Positions 1 to 12,703 of a stretch of 64,000 nucleotides of DNA are shown here, piece after piece (the stretch's first letter is position 1; each line of letters opens with the position of its first letter). Made by a program: the position numbers and the translations under genes. This DNA comes from Solenopsis invicta (lineage: Eukaryota > Arthropoda > Insecta > Hymenoptera > Formicidae): the NCBI RefSeq assembly GCF_016802725.1, contig NC_052673.1:19480603-19544602 (forward strand), in the 5' to 3' direction. The notes beneath the pieces were generated by a model. The model was not told where the DNA came from. It did not search any database and saw nothing but the letters and a program-made list of their open reading frames with translations.

Positions 1-52
1 AATTATAATCGACACTTGACTCGAGTTTGGGGCTAGAAATGTTATACGCACG

Positions 53-56
53 CTAT

Positions 57-153
<97 letters not shown>
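53..153. repeat. Compound microsatellite (TA)n-(AG)n
   Basis: A long TA dinucleotide run is followed directly by an uninterrupted AG run to about position 153. It is plain simple-sequence repeat with no coding content. Confidence 0.95.
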
Positions 154-1771
154 ATTGGAGTAATTTTCCAATAGACATTGGAAACAGGGAAGAATTATTA
201 CGTCCCTACGTATTGGAAGAGATTTTTTCACGCACGTACAGAGGTAGAGACATTCATCTACTATTGTAATATATCTACGAAATCTTTTTGTTATTTATTA
301 AGACGATGCTAGAGTCGTCTGTTTATATAAACCAACAAAAATACCATTTTGTTAAATATTAAATAAGTTGTAAGTACTTTGGTTAGTACTATTGGTTTTA
401 CAGAAATATAATTCCTTTTACAAAATTAAAATACACGCTGACGTATGGTCCATGTTTTGCCAAACACAGGAAAAAATGTAAACATTACAGATTTTCTTAT
501 CGATTTTTAATTTAATATGGCGACTAAAATCGATTCTAATCAATTAATTCACAGACTCATTTACTTCGTGGGTAACGTTACGCGGGTCATTTGTGCAAAA
601 TAAAGGCAAAGCCGACTGTAAAATAAATAAATGAATAGGGTTGAATCTTTAGAATTAATTCGGAAAGCCTAATTTAAGAGAATAGAACGTTTGACAAATT
701 GCAGTGTACATACATATACGTATACGTAAGATAAAGGCTTCAACGTAGAGGTCTGTATATTGTAAATCGAGTTTATCTATAAAACATTGACGACTCCAGC
801 ATCGCGCCTTAATTATCGCACGCGTGCGCGCGCGCGGCCAAAATTAACAATAAGTACTTTTTTTCTTAACGCGATATCTGCCATGTCTGAGAAAAATATG
901 AGATGTAATAATTTTTATACACTAAACAAAGGTAGCAGATATACATATAACGTTAATATATAAGAATTAGCTCAAATTAATACGCGCTCTTCATCTCTAT
1001 AATGATTCACGCGATTCCGCCCTTTATATGAATGTCTTAACTTAAAGAAAAAGAGAAAAAAGACATTTGTCGTTTATTTTTATATATACAAGCAAAAATA
1101 ACTGATGAAAAGAATTTTGACAATTTGACTTTGAACATTTTTGCGTAAAAATAAATTTTATTTACAACATAGTGTGTATCGCGTTGATATCACGGAAAGC
1201 CGTATCGCGTGGATATCGCGGTTGTGCACGAAGCCATGTAAAATTAACATATACGCTTCCCAATGGCGGTTCGAAGCGGTTCGTTGGCGTAAATCTCTGG
1301 CACAAAGCCTATCGACATTTCGTTTCCTCTCCTCCGAGAATCGGTTTAAAATTAACCAAGAGAACGGGAGAACGCCTACGATATATCGCGTGCAGTGCGC
1401 TTCATTCACGGAGCTCGCTGACCTGGAAAAACTGGCCGACCTATATTTCGCAGCGCGCGCGCTCTATAAAGATCCCTCTGTCAACACCCCTTATGTGTAT
1501 AGTGGCAAAGACAAACCTTGGAGAGAAATAGCGAGAGTATCTCAAGATATACCTGTATAATATGGAGATAATAATAAAATAGTATTATTTAGCTGCTAAA
1601 TTATGTCGATTGGTAATAAAAATAATTCGTTATTACATTTCCTATTACTTTCGATCAACGCGATCTTTATTAATATTGGTTTATTGGACAAAAGTGCATG
1701 GTTTCTTTCTCGTCGGAAAATAATACACAGATTTATTCTCTATCCTTCCGTCCGCGTTACGTAACACGCTG
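154..1771. other. No recognised gene; possible upstream part of the FGF gene
   Basis: Mostly AT-rich non-coding sequence. A GC-richer stretch at about 1190-1530 is open in two overlapping + frames. The longer frame begins only with TTG, and neither translation resembles a family I recognise. It could hold 5' UTR or an upstream exon of the FGF-family gene that follows, but nothing in the sequence decides this. Confidence 0.4.
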
Positions 1772-2786
1772 ATGATAATCTATGGACTATCTGATTACAA
1801 TTGTAGAACGCCACGCAACATTGAACGTAAATCCAAATCACGCGAGTATTCACCTTACGTAATATGGGATCCTCGACAGCCGGCGAAAAATCCTATCTAC
1901 AATTGCCGAATAATTAAGCTGTACTGCCGTACCGGGTATCATCTGGCAATTACGCCGTCAGGACGGGTCGAAGGATTATCCGAAAACGAGGACTCACACG
2001 GTACATGTATATCCACGTCACTCTAAATATATTATATCAATTCGAGTAAAATAAAAATCTCTATAACATATATCGTATGCTACATAAAAGCAATTTAAAA
2101 CTATTATACAATCACCATTAAGATTTTTATTACTCGCGAGTACTTTATATACGCTCTTATAGCTCTGCTTCACGCGACACCGGTATCTTTCGGCGTTATC
2201 AGAATACAAAGTATCGAAACGAGACTCTACTTGGCATTCAACGAGAAGGGACGCTTGTACGGAGAGGTGAGAATAATATTGTACGTTAATTATAAAAATG
2301 TAACGATGAGTAAACTTTTCCATCGTTTGACAGAAGCCTTTAACAAGAGCTATAGTATCCACTATATGTAGCTGTATTTTATATAGAATTTTATATAGCG
2401 CTCTATGAAATTCTACACGTGTTTCGCGTGAAATTTCTTGGAACAACTTTTTATCAACGTTACCTAATCATCGCATTGGTCGCAATGTACAAAAAAATGT
2501 CTCGCTCGAGATAATCATTAATATTTTAAAAAACAATTTAAAAAATTTTAATGATTACAAGTACAAGTTTGACTCGTCCAACTAATTTTCATTTCAGATA
2601 AATATGACTAAAGACAATACCGAATGGGAACAATGGAGCATTGGTTCCTACGATGCGTTCCGATCGCGTAAATACGTGCGATATGGCTGGTGGATAGGAG
2701 TAAAGAAAAATGGACGCGCAAAACCCGGGCCGAAAACATTTTGGGGACAAAAAGCGATACAATTTTCGGCTATCCAACAGGATTGA
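1772..2786 (+). CDS. Fibroblast growth factor family ligand, three visible exons
   Basis: Secreted ligand of the FGF type, expected to fold as a beta-trefoil and activate an FGF receptor tyrosine kinase. Exons: 1772-2000 (donor GTACAT), 2163-2266 (acceptor TTATAG, donor GTGAGA) and 2598-2786 (acceptor TTTCAG, stop TGA). The phases join as 1 and then 0. Exon 1 ends with the FGF strand containing KLYCRTGYHLAI and a DGRV-like turn (SGRVEG). Exon 2 holds the V-I-I--S-R-YLAFNEKGRLYGE core. Exon 3 ends with the GWWIGVKKNGRAKPGPKTFWGQKA block that matches the C-terminal FGF signature. The start is uncertain: the frame stays open upstream to 1724, and a possible acceptor (ACAG, ending 1730) could attach an earlier exon with a signal peptide, which is not seen here. 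The branchless/pyramus/thisbe class cannot be assigned. Confidence 0.82.
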
Positions 2787-4275
2787 TCGACTATTCTGAA
2801 AACTCTCGAGATACGGATGGACAATTTATGGGGCCCACATTTCTTATCCCTGATATTTGTTAACTTTTTTTAGAAAGAATTTTAGGATAACGATGAGCGA
2901 GTGGAGCTTTATAAGCAGAGGTGACGTCTCGCGACAAGAAATAAGGAAATCGTTTGGGCGAGCAACCAAAAATCATCGAAACAGTAACGTTTCACAATAG
3001 AATATAATGTTTATTATAACACTGTGTCACTCAACAATGAGATAATTTAGGAATGTGCATTCCGCTTGTGCCCTCAAACTGAAACTCTATCGCAGTTTCT
3101 CATTTGTAGCAGATACATATTTATTACTACTGTTGTTATCATTATTATTATTATTATTATTATTGTTATTATTACGTTGACGTCGGATCAATGCGCTTAC
3201 AAGCGAGACGATTGCATGTGTAACTTGAATCGTTTCGTAAATATCTAAATTTATTCGATCATCTTGCTTAAAACGTATAAACAATAATGTACGAACATCA
3301 GTTTTTCATAATATGTCAATTATAGCGTATTGCACATAGTGTCTTATACATTATTTTGTTTTGTACGTCTACAAACAATGCGTATATATTAATAGATTAA
3401 AATTTTAAGACAAGAATTTTCTATTAAAAAGCGAATATCTCGACAAAAAAATATATACATATATAAAACATTTTAATATTCAAATGTGTGTATTTTGTGT
3501 GTAAACTTTTGAAGCACAGAAATGTGAAAAGTAAATGTATAAAAAAAGAGATGAATTGGTAATTATATATAAAACATTTATTAATTAAAGTTAACGACGT
3601 TGTATGTCAAATAAAAAATTAAAAAATAGATAAATATTAAATTATTAGAAATATTTCTACTCGACCTATTATATTATTTTTTTCGCATAACGTTTGAATT
3701 AAATTTTGTTGTTGTTATCAATTTGGTGCAATAAATATATATATTATTAATATTATGCGCATTTGATTTATAAAAATTAATCTAGTCTTAATTTTAAAAA
3801 ATTAGACAAATTAAATTATATTCAAAATGATGAGCTTTCACTCAACAAACATTTCTTTCTTAAACATTTAGCAAAACGCTTACGTCTCATAAAAATTGAT
3901 CAAGTGTAAAATGGATCTCTTTGGTGCACACATACAATTATAATTATAAGCGTGTTTCAAGTCACAGTCACAGCGAATATATATTATTAAGTCTTATCTA
4001 CTTTAAAAAGATTATATCTGATTGAGAACAGTCAGATGTAAGAGATTATCAGAGAAGATTTTTCTTCCATACAAAATAAATACACGTTAAAAAAGATGAC
4101 AAATTAAACACGAAAGGCGGAGAAATCTGTAAAAATTTTGCGATCTTTACCTTTTGCTAAATGTAAATCGTAATTAAGTGCATATGCACATACAGGAAAC
4201 TCGAAATAATCACTTTGATTCGTAATTCTCTTATTCAGAAATTGTCTAATACATTTAATCAATATGACGTAAAAT
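2787..4275. other. Intergenic, AT-rich; contains an ATT microsatellite
   Basis: This gap between the convergent FGF-family gene (+) and the SCOC homologue (-) has no recognisable gene. An imperfect ATT trinucleotide run lies at about 3139-3173. It gives rise to short poly-Asn or poly-Ile reading frames, which are not genes. The rest presumably includes the two 3' UTRs. Confidence 0.6.
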
Positions 4276-6062
4276 TTATTTCTTTTTGGTGTTGGGACTC
4301 GTTGACTGAAACACGCTCGATGCCGACATTAAATTCTCAATATATTGGCTCAAAACTTGGTTTTCGCTCCTCAGCTTGAGATTCTCTTCCTTCACGCTGT
4401 CCACTCTTTGCGACAGATCTAAACGGAACACATATATTTGCACTCGATAAAAGTGCCAATAGATATATTCTTCCGCAACCTTAATATTTACAGAAATATA
4501 CACGTACCATCCAAAGTGTTTTGCAGTTCAAGAACCTGTGCGATCAATCTAGCTTTTTCTTCTTGTTCATCTGGACTAATATCTGGATCTAAGCCTATGA
4601 CGAATACAAGTCCTTGTACAAACTACAATTTGATATTACAATCTTATATGAAAGCAAAAATTTTATTCAAGTTGATATTATTAATACTTTCTCTTTAATC
4701 GCATAACAACTATTTGATAACATTAGTCAAAATTTTGCATACTTGAGTCTCCAGTTATACACGTGAATCCAAGACGTTTGTAATAATATTATCTACATTT
4801 ATTCGTAATTGTGAAACAAACAAATTTGTTTATCCGGCTATCCTCTCCAAAAAAGTAGAAAGATCTTGAGAGGCTATTACATAGATGAATGTAATGTCTC
4901 ACGTGGACGTATCGAATCCATGTGGGAACTTATTCTACAGGTATATCAATTATAATTATATAAAAAATGTTGTTTGTAATTAAATTCTTAAAAAAATTTA
5001 GACAAATCGTTGCACCGCCATTTACTTTGATGTATACTCAAAAAATGGAATATGGAATGACTGACAAAGTTTGTTACTCGCTATAAACAAAAATCTAAAA
5101 AATATTCGGTAAATAACTATAAAATCTACAACTAAATATTAACGGATGTTTCATGAATTTTTAAAAAAACTCTTGAATATTTTAAATTAAGCGTCTGACA
5201 AGTGTATCCACGTGCATAGTAGAAAGGTATCGAAAAAACATGTGTGTAATCAAAACGTTAATTTTCGTTTCCGCAGTGTAAAAGTATTCAACAAGTTATT
5301 ATTACTTTATACGTTTACTTGGAAACAATGTAAAAAAACTACATTATGAGAGAAGAGAGCAGTAATATCGCTTACTGTTAGGACTACAGCTTCCGTTGGT
5401 AAAAGTCGACGGTATAGAATCCATGCTACGTCCTCTGCCTAGCGGATCGGATATATGCGAGGCACTGTCCAAAATTTCTTCTTCTGGTATTATCACTATA
5501 AATAATGTTTGAGAAGTCGCCTCAGTAACGTAACGTCTCCATTACTCCATTATTAAAAAAAAAAAAAATTAAAAAAAGATTCTTCATTCCCAAAGTACAA
5601 GCAAACCGTTACACGTATAAAATGTGCAAACAATCAAAAGTTTCCAACTAAAATTGGCAATTAATTTAAAAATCTCATTAATAGTGCTCATCTCCATGTC
5701 TCTACATCAAATTCGCAGAAATGAAATAGTTTTTATATTGTCATTACTAATTCTAACACAATTAGTAAAAACAATCTCTGAATAAACAAACAAAAAAATA
5801 AAATAAAATAAAATATCGAGCCGGTTAAGCTAGCAAATTTAACGAAATAACGTTAAAGAAGACGCAGAAAATCAGGACAATTAGTGTAAATTGTTCGAGA
5901 CGATATAGGTTATAATCATCAATCGATACACGAGCAGAGACAAATAATTAGCGCGAATTGAGCAAATCTAAGCCCAAGGCAAATCTTACCCTGAGGATCG
6001 TCGTCCGCCAGAGGTATACTATTCATATCGTCTTGAAGCTTGGCTGTCATCGTCCCCGACAT
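4276..6062 (-). CDS. Scoc: Short coiled-coil protein, SCOC/UNC-69 homologue, four exons
   Basis: Golgi and vesicle-associated coiled-coil adaptor; family members bind Arl GTPases and kinesin-adaptor FEZ proteins. Exons on the minus strand: 6062-5990, 5495-5376, 4594-4508 and 4418-4276. All junctions use GT donors and AG acceptors, and every junction is phase 1. The start is the first ATG (6062); an in-frame ATG four codons later (6050) is an alternative. The N-terminal half is acidic and low in structure. The last two exons form a leucine heptad coiled coil (ARLIAQVLELQNTLDD, then LSQRVDSVKEENLKLRSENQ). They end in the highly conserved SCOC tail with YIENLMSASSVFQ and a basic C-terminus. No lesion is visible, so it is likely a functional host gene. 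Confidence 0.92.
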
Positions 6063-7570
6063 ATCTATACTGCGGTGGAGGACTGAGAAGGACCAACAAG
6101 GACGTAACGCAACGCGTAACAACCGCTCAGCGTGTCTGTGCGCGCAGAGTTGCAGAGACATCCGACAATTGGCTCTCGATCATGATGTAAGAAGAAAGGT
6201 GAAACAAGTAACCAGATGCGCAGTAGACCATACTCTAGACCAATCAGAACTGGGTCCAAATTTTGAGATTCAATATGGCTACGGCTGCGGTACTGGGACG
6301 TATGCATACTTGTATTTATACGTGAATTTGAGATAATTGGTGAATCGAAGAAATTCAAAGCTACTTAAAAAAAGAAGAACGTGAAGGTAAGGTTGAGACT
6401 TTGTACATTAATGAAAATTGTGATTTCAAATTTTTTAAACTTGGATTAGAAGAAATTTGGAAAGTTATAAGAATGAGCTTATGTGTATGGCTAAATTGTT
6501 ATATTTCATGTTTATAACAACAGTGTTTATTGCAACAGTGATTTGTGTTAAAGATAATAAATTTCAAGTATTTTTACATTTATATATATATTTTTTTTAA
6601 CAACTTCTACATTTTAAGTACGTGTGACTACATATGATTGTTCGTATTTAAATTGCGCGGATATATTTGGTCCCAAATTTCATTGGCGCATCACATTGAG
6701 CCACGCCTCTTACCGCGCATCGAGCCACCGACGATGCGCGTTGTTTCACCTTGTTTTTTACATCATGCTCTCGATTTTTATCGATCTCGGGTCTTGTGAT
6801 CAATCTTGACACAATCGAAAATTGACGATATTCCTATATATCGACTATCGACTATGGTTACCGTAATGGCTACGTTTCTACATAGAGAGAAAGAGAGATA
6901 GACAGACAGACAGAGAGAAAGAGACAGAGAGAGAGTGAGTTTGAAAAATTTGATCAACTGGACGATTGGATAAAATAAGTAGTGTATTTGATTTCAAGTT
7001 GTAATTGTATTATTTCAACATTAATAACGTCGTTAATCTCATTTAGGTTGAGTTAAGAATCCACATCGGTCGAAAGCAGAGCTTTATCTCAAGTTTGTTT
7101 TTTGCGTAAGGTAAAGCTAGTAGTGCATAAGACAGAGACAGACTGATCTTGAGAAAAAAAAAATATATATATACACACACAACAAGAATTTACAAGTGTA
7201 ATTAATTCAAATGTGATGAATAAATAATAATGTATGAATAATGATGTATAAAATAATATATGATGATTCATAACCTCTAGTACTAACCTAATAGATACAC
7301 CACTGCTTCGTATAATTTCATCTAAAGTGCAGAGTCCGGTATAACTGTTCTTGGTTACTGATAATGACGAGCGATCATCTTAAGAGATATAATGCACTTG
7401 TGACAAATGTGAAAAACGTAAAGAAAGGACAATTTGCTGTGAATTTGCTTCGTAAGATTGCATTTGAAGTATCGTTTTCAACACGAAAGACTTTTTTAAT
7501 ATCTATTAATAATATTTGCTTTGTTTTTGATAGTTACACTATTGTGAGTTAAATTCTTTCGAAAGAGATC
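6063..7570. other. Divergent intergenic region between Scoc and PEX11; GA microsatellite
   Basis: This region separates the 5' ends of two divergently oriented host genes, so it should hold both promoters and 5' UTRs. A GA/GACA-rich simple repeat lies at about 6883-6935. Short open frames such as 7364-7552 have no recognisable similarity and I did not call them. No clear TATA or initiator pair stood out. Confidence 0.55.
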
Positions 7571-8900
7571 ATGGATATCGTGGTAAAGTTGAATGAGCAA
7601 ACAGCAGGAAGAGACAAAATAATAAGGTACGTTTTTATCGAACTAATTCTCAGTAAAGTAACATTCGATAAAAAAATTTTTCGTTCCTTCCTACTTTGTG
7701 CGCTCCGTTTACATATTACACTCGCTTCAATAATTATAATCAAGTATAATGTAATTTTTTTTTCTAAAATTGAATAGTTTTTATTTACAAGTTATAACTT
7801 TAATTTTCCACGACGTATTCTCCGATGAATTTAAAACAGACTTTGCTTTTACTCAGAAAAACATCAAAGATCGTTATTCATATTATAGCTCAATATCGTA
7901 TTCCAAAGATATATAATCACAAGTGTCAAATTAAACATTTTACTAAAATCTATTTAAAGTTAAGTGGCAAAGATATATCGTTACATTTAGGAATCATTTT
8001 TTTTAAAGATTGTATTAGGTTTCGATAAGTATTCGTTCATCATTCTTTCATATAAAATTAGAGAATTAGGTATCGTAACATTCTTATTGAGAATTAAATT
8101 GAATTTCAAATATTGGAGAAAATTTATTATCAGTGTTAAGGCTGGGAATTGTAAAACTTTATTACACTTTCTTACCAGAAATAACCAGAAAATTATGTCT
8201 TTTGCAGATTGCTTCAATATGGAAGTCGAGCATATTGGTATTACGCACAAAATGGACATAGTACAAGATATTCCGCAGAAATTTTGAGAAGTTTGGAATT
8301 CACTTTTAGTTCCTTTCGAAAATGTAATAAACTTTTTTTGGTTTGTGTGAAAGTACTTTTTCATGGTTAACACACACAAATTAATTATTTATTTCTTATT
8401 TCCCTATAGTACTGCGCTTTGGACGATGCTTAGACAGCTTTTATTCCGCCCTAAAAATGATGAAATATCCCGATCCTGTAGTGAGAGTAACATTAATCAT
8501 GGCAAAGATGGCAAATGCTTTATATTTATTAGCGGATCATTTTATCTGGGTTGGCAGAGTAGGAATTTTACGAGTCAATATAGAAAAATGGAATAAAGTT
8601 GCTAATAAATATTGGTTACTAACAATTATTATGAGCTTGGTGAGAGATATTTACGAGATTCTTAAGATTTTGGAACGTGAGAAGAATGCATTTAAGCAAT
8701 ATTACATATTATCGTCTCTAAAAAATCACAAGGAAATAATGATGGACACTGTGAAAAACGGATGTGATTTATTTATTCCATTGACAGCATTAGGTGTCAC
8801 AAAATGTACTCCAGGTACAATAGGTTTACTTGGAATAATTTCTTCTCTGATTGGTTTGTATACAATTATCGATCCGCTTTACAAGTTGTCCCCATCCTAG
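7571..8900 (+). CDS. Pex11: Peroxisomal membrane protein PEX11 (beta-type), three exons
   Basis: PEX11 proteins shape and elongate the peroxisomal membrane before fission. Exons: 7571-7626 (donor GTACG), 8208-8323 (acceptor TTGCAG, donor GTAATA) and 8410-8900 (acceptor CTATAG). The phases join exactly to give 220 codons, a normal PEX11 length. The N-terminus MDIVVKLNEQTAGRDKIIR is followed by a helix with LLQYGSRAYWYY and a conserved FRKLLRFGR segment. Then come LLADHFIWVGRVGILRVN and KYWLLTIIMSLVRDIYEI. The C-terminal helix contains GLLGIISSLIGLY. In the third exon the correct frame is the one through CGCTTTGGACGATGC; another frame stays open for a short way and is misleading. It is convergent with the HRG1-like gene. 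An AATAAA about 195 nt past the stop fits its 3' end. Confidence 0.92.
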
Positions 8901-9094
8901 GACAAGATATTTCATAAATTCATATTCCTATGGTGCATGTGCATATTGTATAGTCACTATGTTATTCATATATGTATATATATATATAAAAGAGAGGCAG
9001 TTGATTATAAATGTATATAGGGAGAGAGGCAATATTTTTATATATATCGAATTGTTATATAGTTTTATAATTACTTTTAACGAAGTATAAAGAA

Positions 9095-9100
9095 AATAAA
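9095..9100 (+). promoter_or_regulatory. AATAAA polyadenylation signal, PEX11 3' end
   Basis: A canonical AATAAA lies 195 nt downstream of the PEX11 stop and is followed by a T-rich stretch, as expected for cleavage and polyadenylation. Confidence 0.5.
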
Positions 9101-9448
9101 TGAAGCTTACACAATATTTTCCTCTTTTTTTGGTATATTTAACAGTTTCTAAAAATTTATACCAAACCTGTCTAAATTCAGTGGTTGATTACCCATGTAT
9201 ATGTATCTTTTTCAATTCCATTGGGAAGTAACTTGTAAAAATAAACAACAAGATGTACGAACAGAAATATAAACAATAATTTGTGGATGGATCTCGATAC
9301 TCGTCCATTTGAACTTTCTGGTTAGTAAGTTGAAAGGTACCAACATTTCGCTCAAAAATAAAAACATGAATACGTTTGGACGATACATTTGTTATATTTT
9401 GTAACAAAGCGATATCATATTATATAAAAGTATAAACAATGTCACGTT

Positions 9449-9729
9449 TTAAGCGCTCTCTGTAAGTATAGGTGATGCTCCCTCTTGGATCAATAATTCA
9501 TATTTGTTTGAGTAGTACATTAACGTAACACCCCATTTTCCACAGATCATAGACCATACCGCTGTTATGACAGTGCTCTCGGAAATTGGTCGAATAGCTA
9601 CAAAATAAATTCTCATGTATCAACTAGTATTGGATTTTTTTTATTCCGTCGAATAAAGAGTGCAGTTACATAAAAAATGAAAAATGAGAAACAAAACAAT
9701 ATACAGTTCTTAAATAAATAAATAAATAA

Positions 9730-9770
<41 letters not shown>

Positions 9771-10463
9771 TATATATATAAAATTTATATATGAAATATC
9801 TATAATAACAATATGCTTACGAATTTTGTAATAAAACGTAAGAAACAGATACCAAATTAGTGCAGTAACGCCCGTTACAGCACTTATAAAGCCCACAACA
9901 TTTAAATTTCGTAATGTAACTCTAGTATGCCATCTTTCCAAAGTTTCCTTGCCTTTTACCCAATGCAAGTGAAAACAAACTCCAGCCAAGGCACCTATAT
10001 ATACATTTCGATATCAGTAAAATATTAAAATTCTCAAGTACTCATAAGTGCTCTTCATAAGTGTAACCATATGGAACAAAAGTGAATTGTGCTAATATCT
10101 CTTTCGCATTACATATATAGAGATGGAATAAATTGTTTTGCAGCTTGACATTTTGCTAATTACAAAAGAAATTTTCAAAACAAAATGAAATAAGTAAGAA
10201 TATTAATAAAATGTAGTTAGAAATTTGTAATTTATCAATGAACTGGAACAACATGTAATATCACGTAGTATTGAAAATTCGTTCAAACTTAACCTTAATC
10301 ACCACCATCACTACGCTAACACGTCGCATTGCTAACCTGCTAATATCGACCAAAATCCAACTTCATGATTTCCATAAACGATGAACAAGACAAAAAACGC
10401 AGACATACCAATCAATATACCTACGGCACTAATTAATAGATGCAAAAGAACGTCGCGTAACAT
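9449..10463 (-). CDS. HRG1/SLC48A1-like haem transporter, three exons
   Basis: Likely haem permease of endolysosomal or plasma membranes, by similarity of layout and motifs to HRG1 (SLC48A1). Exons on the minus strand: 10463-10337 (donor GTTAGC), 9994-9821 (acceptor TATAG, donor GTAAGC) and 9597-9449 (acceptor TTGTAG, stop TAA). All joins are phase 1. The total is 149 residues, close to the family's usual ~146. Four hydrophobic segments are seen: LLISAVGILIGMSAFFVLFI, the stretch around WSILAGALAGVCF, then NVVGFISAVTGVTALIWYLF, and ITAVWSMICGKWGVTLMYYS. The last carries the VWS---KW pattern typical of HRG1, and the loop H-HW before the third helix fits a metal- or haem-facing residue set. Identification is by eye, so another small four-helix family is possible. 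Confidence 0.72.
9714..9780. repeat. Microsatellite (AAAT)n-(AT)n in HRG1-like intron
   Basis: AAAT tetranucleotides run into an AT dinucleotide tract inside the second intron of the HRG1-like gene. It creates a spurious hydrophobic extension of the exon 2 frame. Confidence 0.9.
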
Positions 10464-11256
10464 TTCTCTAGATATTTGTTTTGCAACGAAATTTGTTAAA
10501 AGTCCATACATATAACTTTTTTTTTTTTACATGTATGCATGCATAGATATAAGGTATGCATGGATATAAGGTATGTATTTTAAAGACATGGTCGGTTAGT
10601 CTCGTATAAATTAGTAAAACGATTCAAACAAATTTGTTACATTAAAACAATTTAATTTTATAATATTAAAAAAAAATATTGATTTTAATAATGATTTTAT
10701 AAATTATAGTAAAGATCACATCAGAGAGAAAATCAACGGGGCGAAATTAGCTGTCGTCGGATTGACGGTTATAATAGTTTTGAGAATGCCAGTCGTTCGT
10801 TAGTCGGTTGCTATAATGTTTGCATGTTTTTTTGTTTTGTTTGTATATTAATTAGTTTAGACAAAAAATCGAAATTAAATGTGGACAATTCTAATTGGGT
10901 GAAATGACGATTGGAACCTTTATCTCATGATTTCGTGAATATTTTGGTGTCAAATCGTTTGCTAGTCGTTTGCTAGCTCCGTATATACAAATATTATTTT
11001 TATTATATCGATAAATCACGTCATTAGGTTTGTTCGAGTTGCTTAAAATCCCCAAAAATTTTTGCACTCGAGATGAAATAAATATATATTCGACCGTAAG
11101 AAAGAGAGAGACGACGAAGAAATTAATTCAAAAAGGGCAGCAACACGAACGGGCCTATTATTAATAAATGGGTATTGTATAGTAACTTTAGCCCTAGTTA
11201 CTTTTTAGGTGACTCAATGCGCATGCGCCAGTTTTGTTTGAAACTTGTTGAAATTT
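10464..11256. other. Intergenic upstream of HRG1-like gene
   Basis: AT-rich sequence with no recognised coding region. It includes a short direct repeat of ATATAAGGTATG around 10547-10576. It presumably carries the promoter of the minus-strand HRG1-like gene at its left end. Confidence 0.5.
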
Positions 11257-12038
11257 GGGGTGTATTCCGAAAGTTCTATTGAAAATAGTCTTTTTAAACA
11301 TAAAGTTGGTAGCGCTGTAACTAATTACGCTGTGTTCCGTAATGTAAGTTTAATTTGTGATTATTGTTGGTTTGCAAAATATTATTTACTGACAATAATT
11401 TTGATTTTAAAATAGGAATTAAAGAACACAAGAACTTCCAAAGATTAAAAATTAACTGCAAAGTTTGTTTGTAGGATAAATTTTTTGATATTGCCAATAT
11501 TGATATTATTATTTTATAATCACTTACACTTATTTGATTTTGTTTGAAATAAGTATAAAATTATATTATAATAATATTTAATAAAAGTCTATCATTTATA
11601 AGCATGCCAGCTAAGCTACCTCTTCAACTATTTAAACAAAATCAATTTTATCATACACTATTAGAGCACACAAACGGATATAATCTAATTTACTTACAAT
11701 TAATAATTTAAAATTAATTAGAACTTGCGATTTTTAGCGTCACGAAATTTTTGGAAATCCATCATTTGCTTAATTCTTATTAAAAAAAAAAATTATTATT
11801 AGAAAATATTATTTAAATAATACATGATTATAATTATTTTAATAAATAATACGTCATTAAAATTATTTTTTATAAATAATTAAATTACAAGAAATTAAAT
11901 TAAAATCTCCGATGGTCTCTGCAAGCTAACAAAATCACAAACTCAACTTTTATTACGGAACACAGTGTAGTTAATTACAGTGTTACCAACTTTATTATTA
12001 AAAGAGATATTTTTGATAGAACTTTTGGAATACACTCC
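11257..12038. mobile_element. MITE-like element with ~105-bp terminal inverted repeats
   Basis: The left end (11257 to about 11362) and the inverted right end (about 11933 to 12038) match over roughly 105 bp with scattered substitutions. The outer bases read GG(G/A)GTGTATTCC, and the inner part of the arm contains CTGTGTTCCGTAAT. The ~570-bp centre is AT-rich and has no transposase. I could not identify a clean target-site duplication, so the superfamily is unassigned. It looks like a non-autonomous DNA transposon derivative. Confidence 0.8.
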
Positions 12039-12079
12039 GGCATAAGTTAGTGATTACGGTTTGGATAAACCAACCTTTA

Positions 12080-12243
12080 AAGGGCCTTGCACATGAAATG
12101 CATAGCAGAACATAAGCGTAGCATAAGGCCTCTGGACCAATGGAAATCATATGTAAATAAATATAGCGACTTTATGCAGGATGCTCATTGGTTCATCGAT
12201 CTTATGTTGTGCTTATGTTATGCATTTCATGTGTAAAGCCCTT
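12080..12243. mobile_element. Short palindromic MITE (~164 bp)
   Basis: The two halves are inverted copies of each other. The left arm AAGGGCCTTGCACATGAAAT matches the inverted right end with two differences, and similarity continues through GCATA, CATAAG and ACCAATG. There is no coding capacity. The flanks show T/A-rich bases but no secure target duplication. Confidence 0.78.
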
Positions 12244-12343
12244 ATATTTCAATGGGTTTACCTAACAATTAAATTACATGATACTTACCAAAAGGTGGAA
12301 CAACTGGGTCTGAATGGACAATAAAAAGCACAGGTAATAGGAG

Positions 12344-12456
12344 TAAAGAGAAATTCACATCTTGGCAGAAAAGAAAAGCAGTGAGCCAATCAGAACTCGC
12401 GGTGGTAGCTGCTTTCCAGTTTTCTGCATTTCTGTCAAAGTGTGAATTTCCCTTAA
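12344..12456. mobile_element. Small inverted-repeat element (MITE fragment)
   Basis: GAAATTCACATCTTGGCAGAAA on the left pairs with the inverted GTGAATTTCCC and TTCTGTCAAA on the right, over about 25-35 bp at ~80% match. A further GACAGAAAAGCAG-like copy follows at 12465-12490. This suggests a degenerate or tandem inverted-repeat element. Boundaries are approximate. Confidence 0.5.
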
Positions 12457-12703
12457 AGGAGAATTGACAGAAAAGCAGAAAGCAGGGCTTCTTTGTCGAC
12501 TTTTCTCACTTCTCGTATTTTTATCTCATGAAAAAATACGCGCGATTGGCTATGAGCATCTTTGACTATATACCTCTGGACTGCTAATACCTCCACTTTT
12601 CCATAAGATAGAAGGAGAGGTCCGAGAATCTAAGATCTCAGCGCCCCCGGGTCCGGAAGTTGGCCAAATCGAGAACTACTTAGCTATATTTCAAGCAGGG
12701 TTG

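Noticed and set aside
1141..1560. 139-codon + frame in the GC-richer upstream stretch
   Set aside because: It begins with TTG, overlaps another open frame of similar length, and resembles no known protein. It may be UTR or an unrecognised exon but is not supported as a gene.
3066..3284. Poly-Ile and poly-Asn frames
   Set aside because: They are translations of the ATT/AAT microsatellite.
7364..7552. 62-codon + frame upstream of PEX11
   Set aside because: No similarity and no splice link to the PEX11 first exon, which has its own good start at 7571. Probably leader or intergenic sequence.
8363..8596. 77-codon + frame overlapping PEX11 exon 3
   Set aside because: It is a shifted frame. The splice phase from the exon at 8208-8323 and the PEX11 residues select the other frame.
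9189..9407. 72-codon - frame downstream of the HRG1-like stop
   Set aside because: Lies in the presumed 3' UTR, with no recognisable domain.
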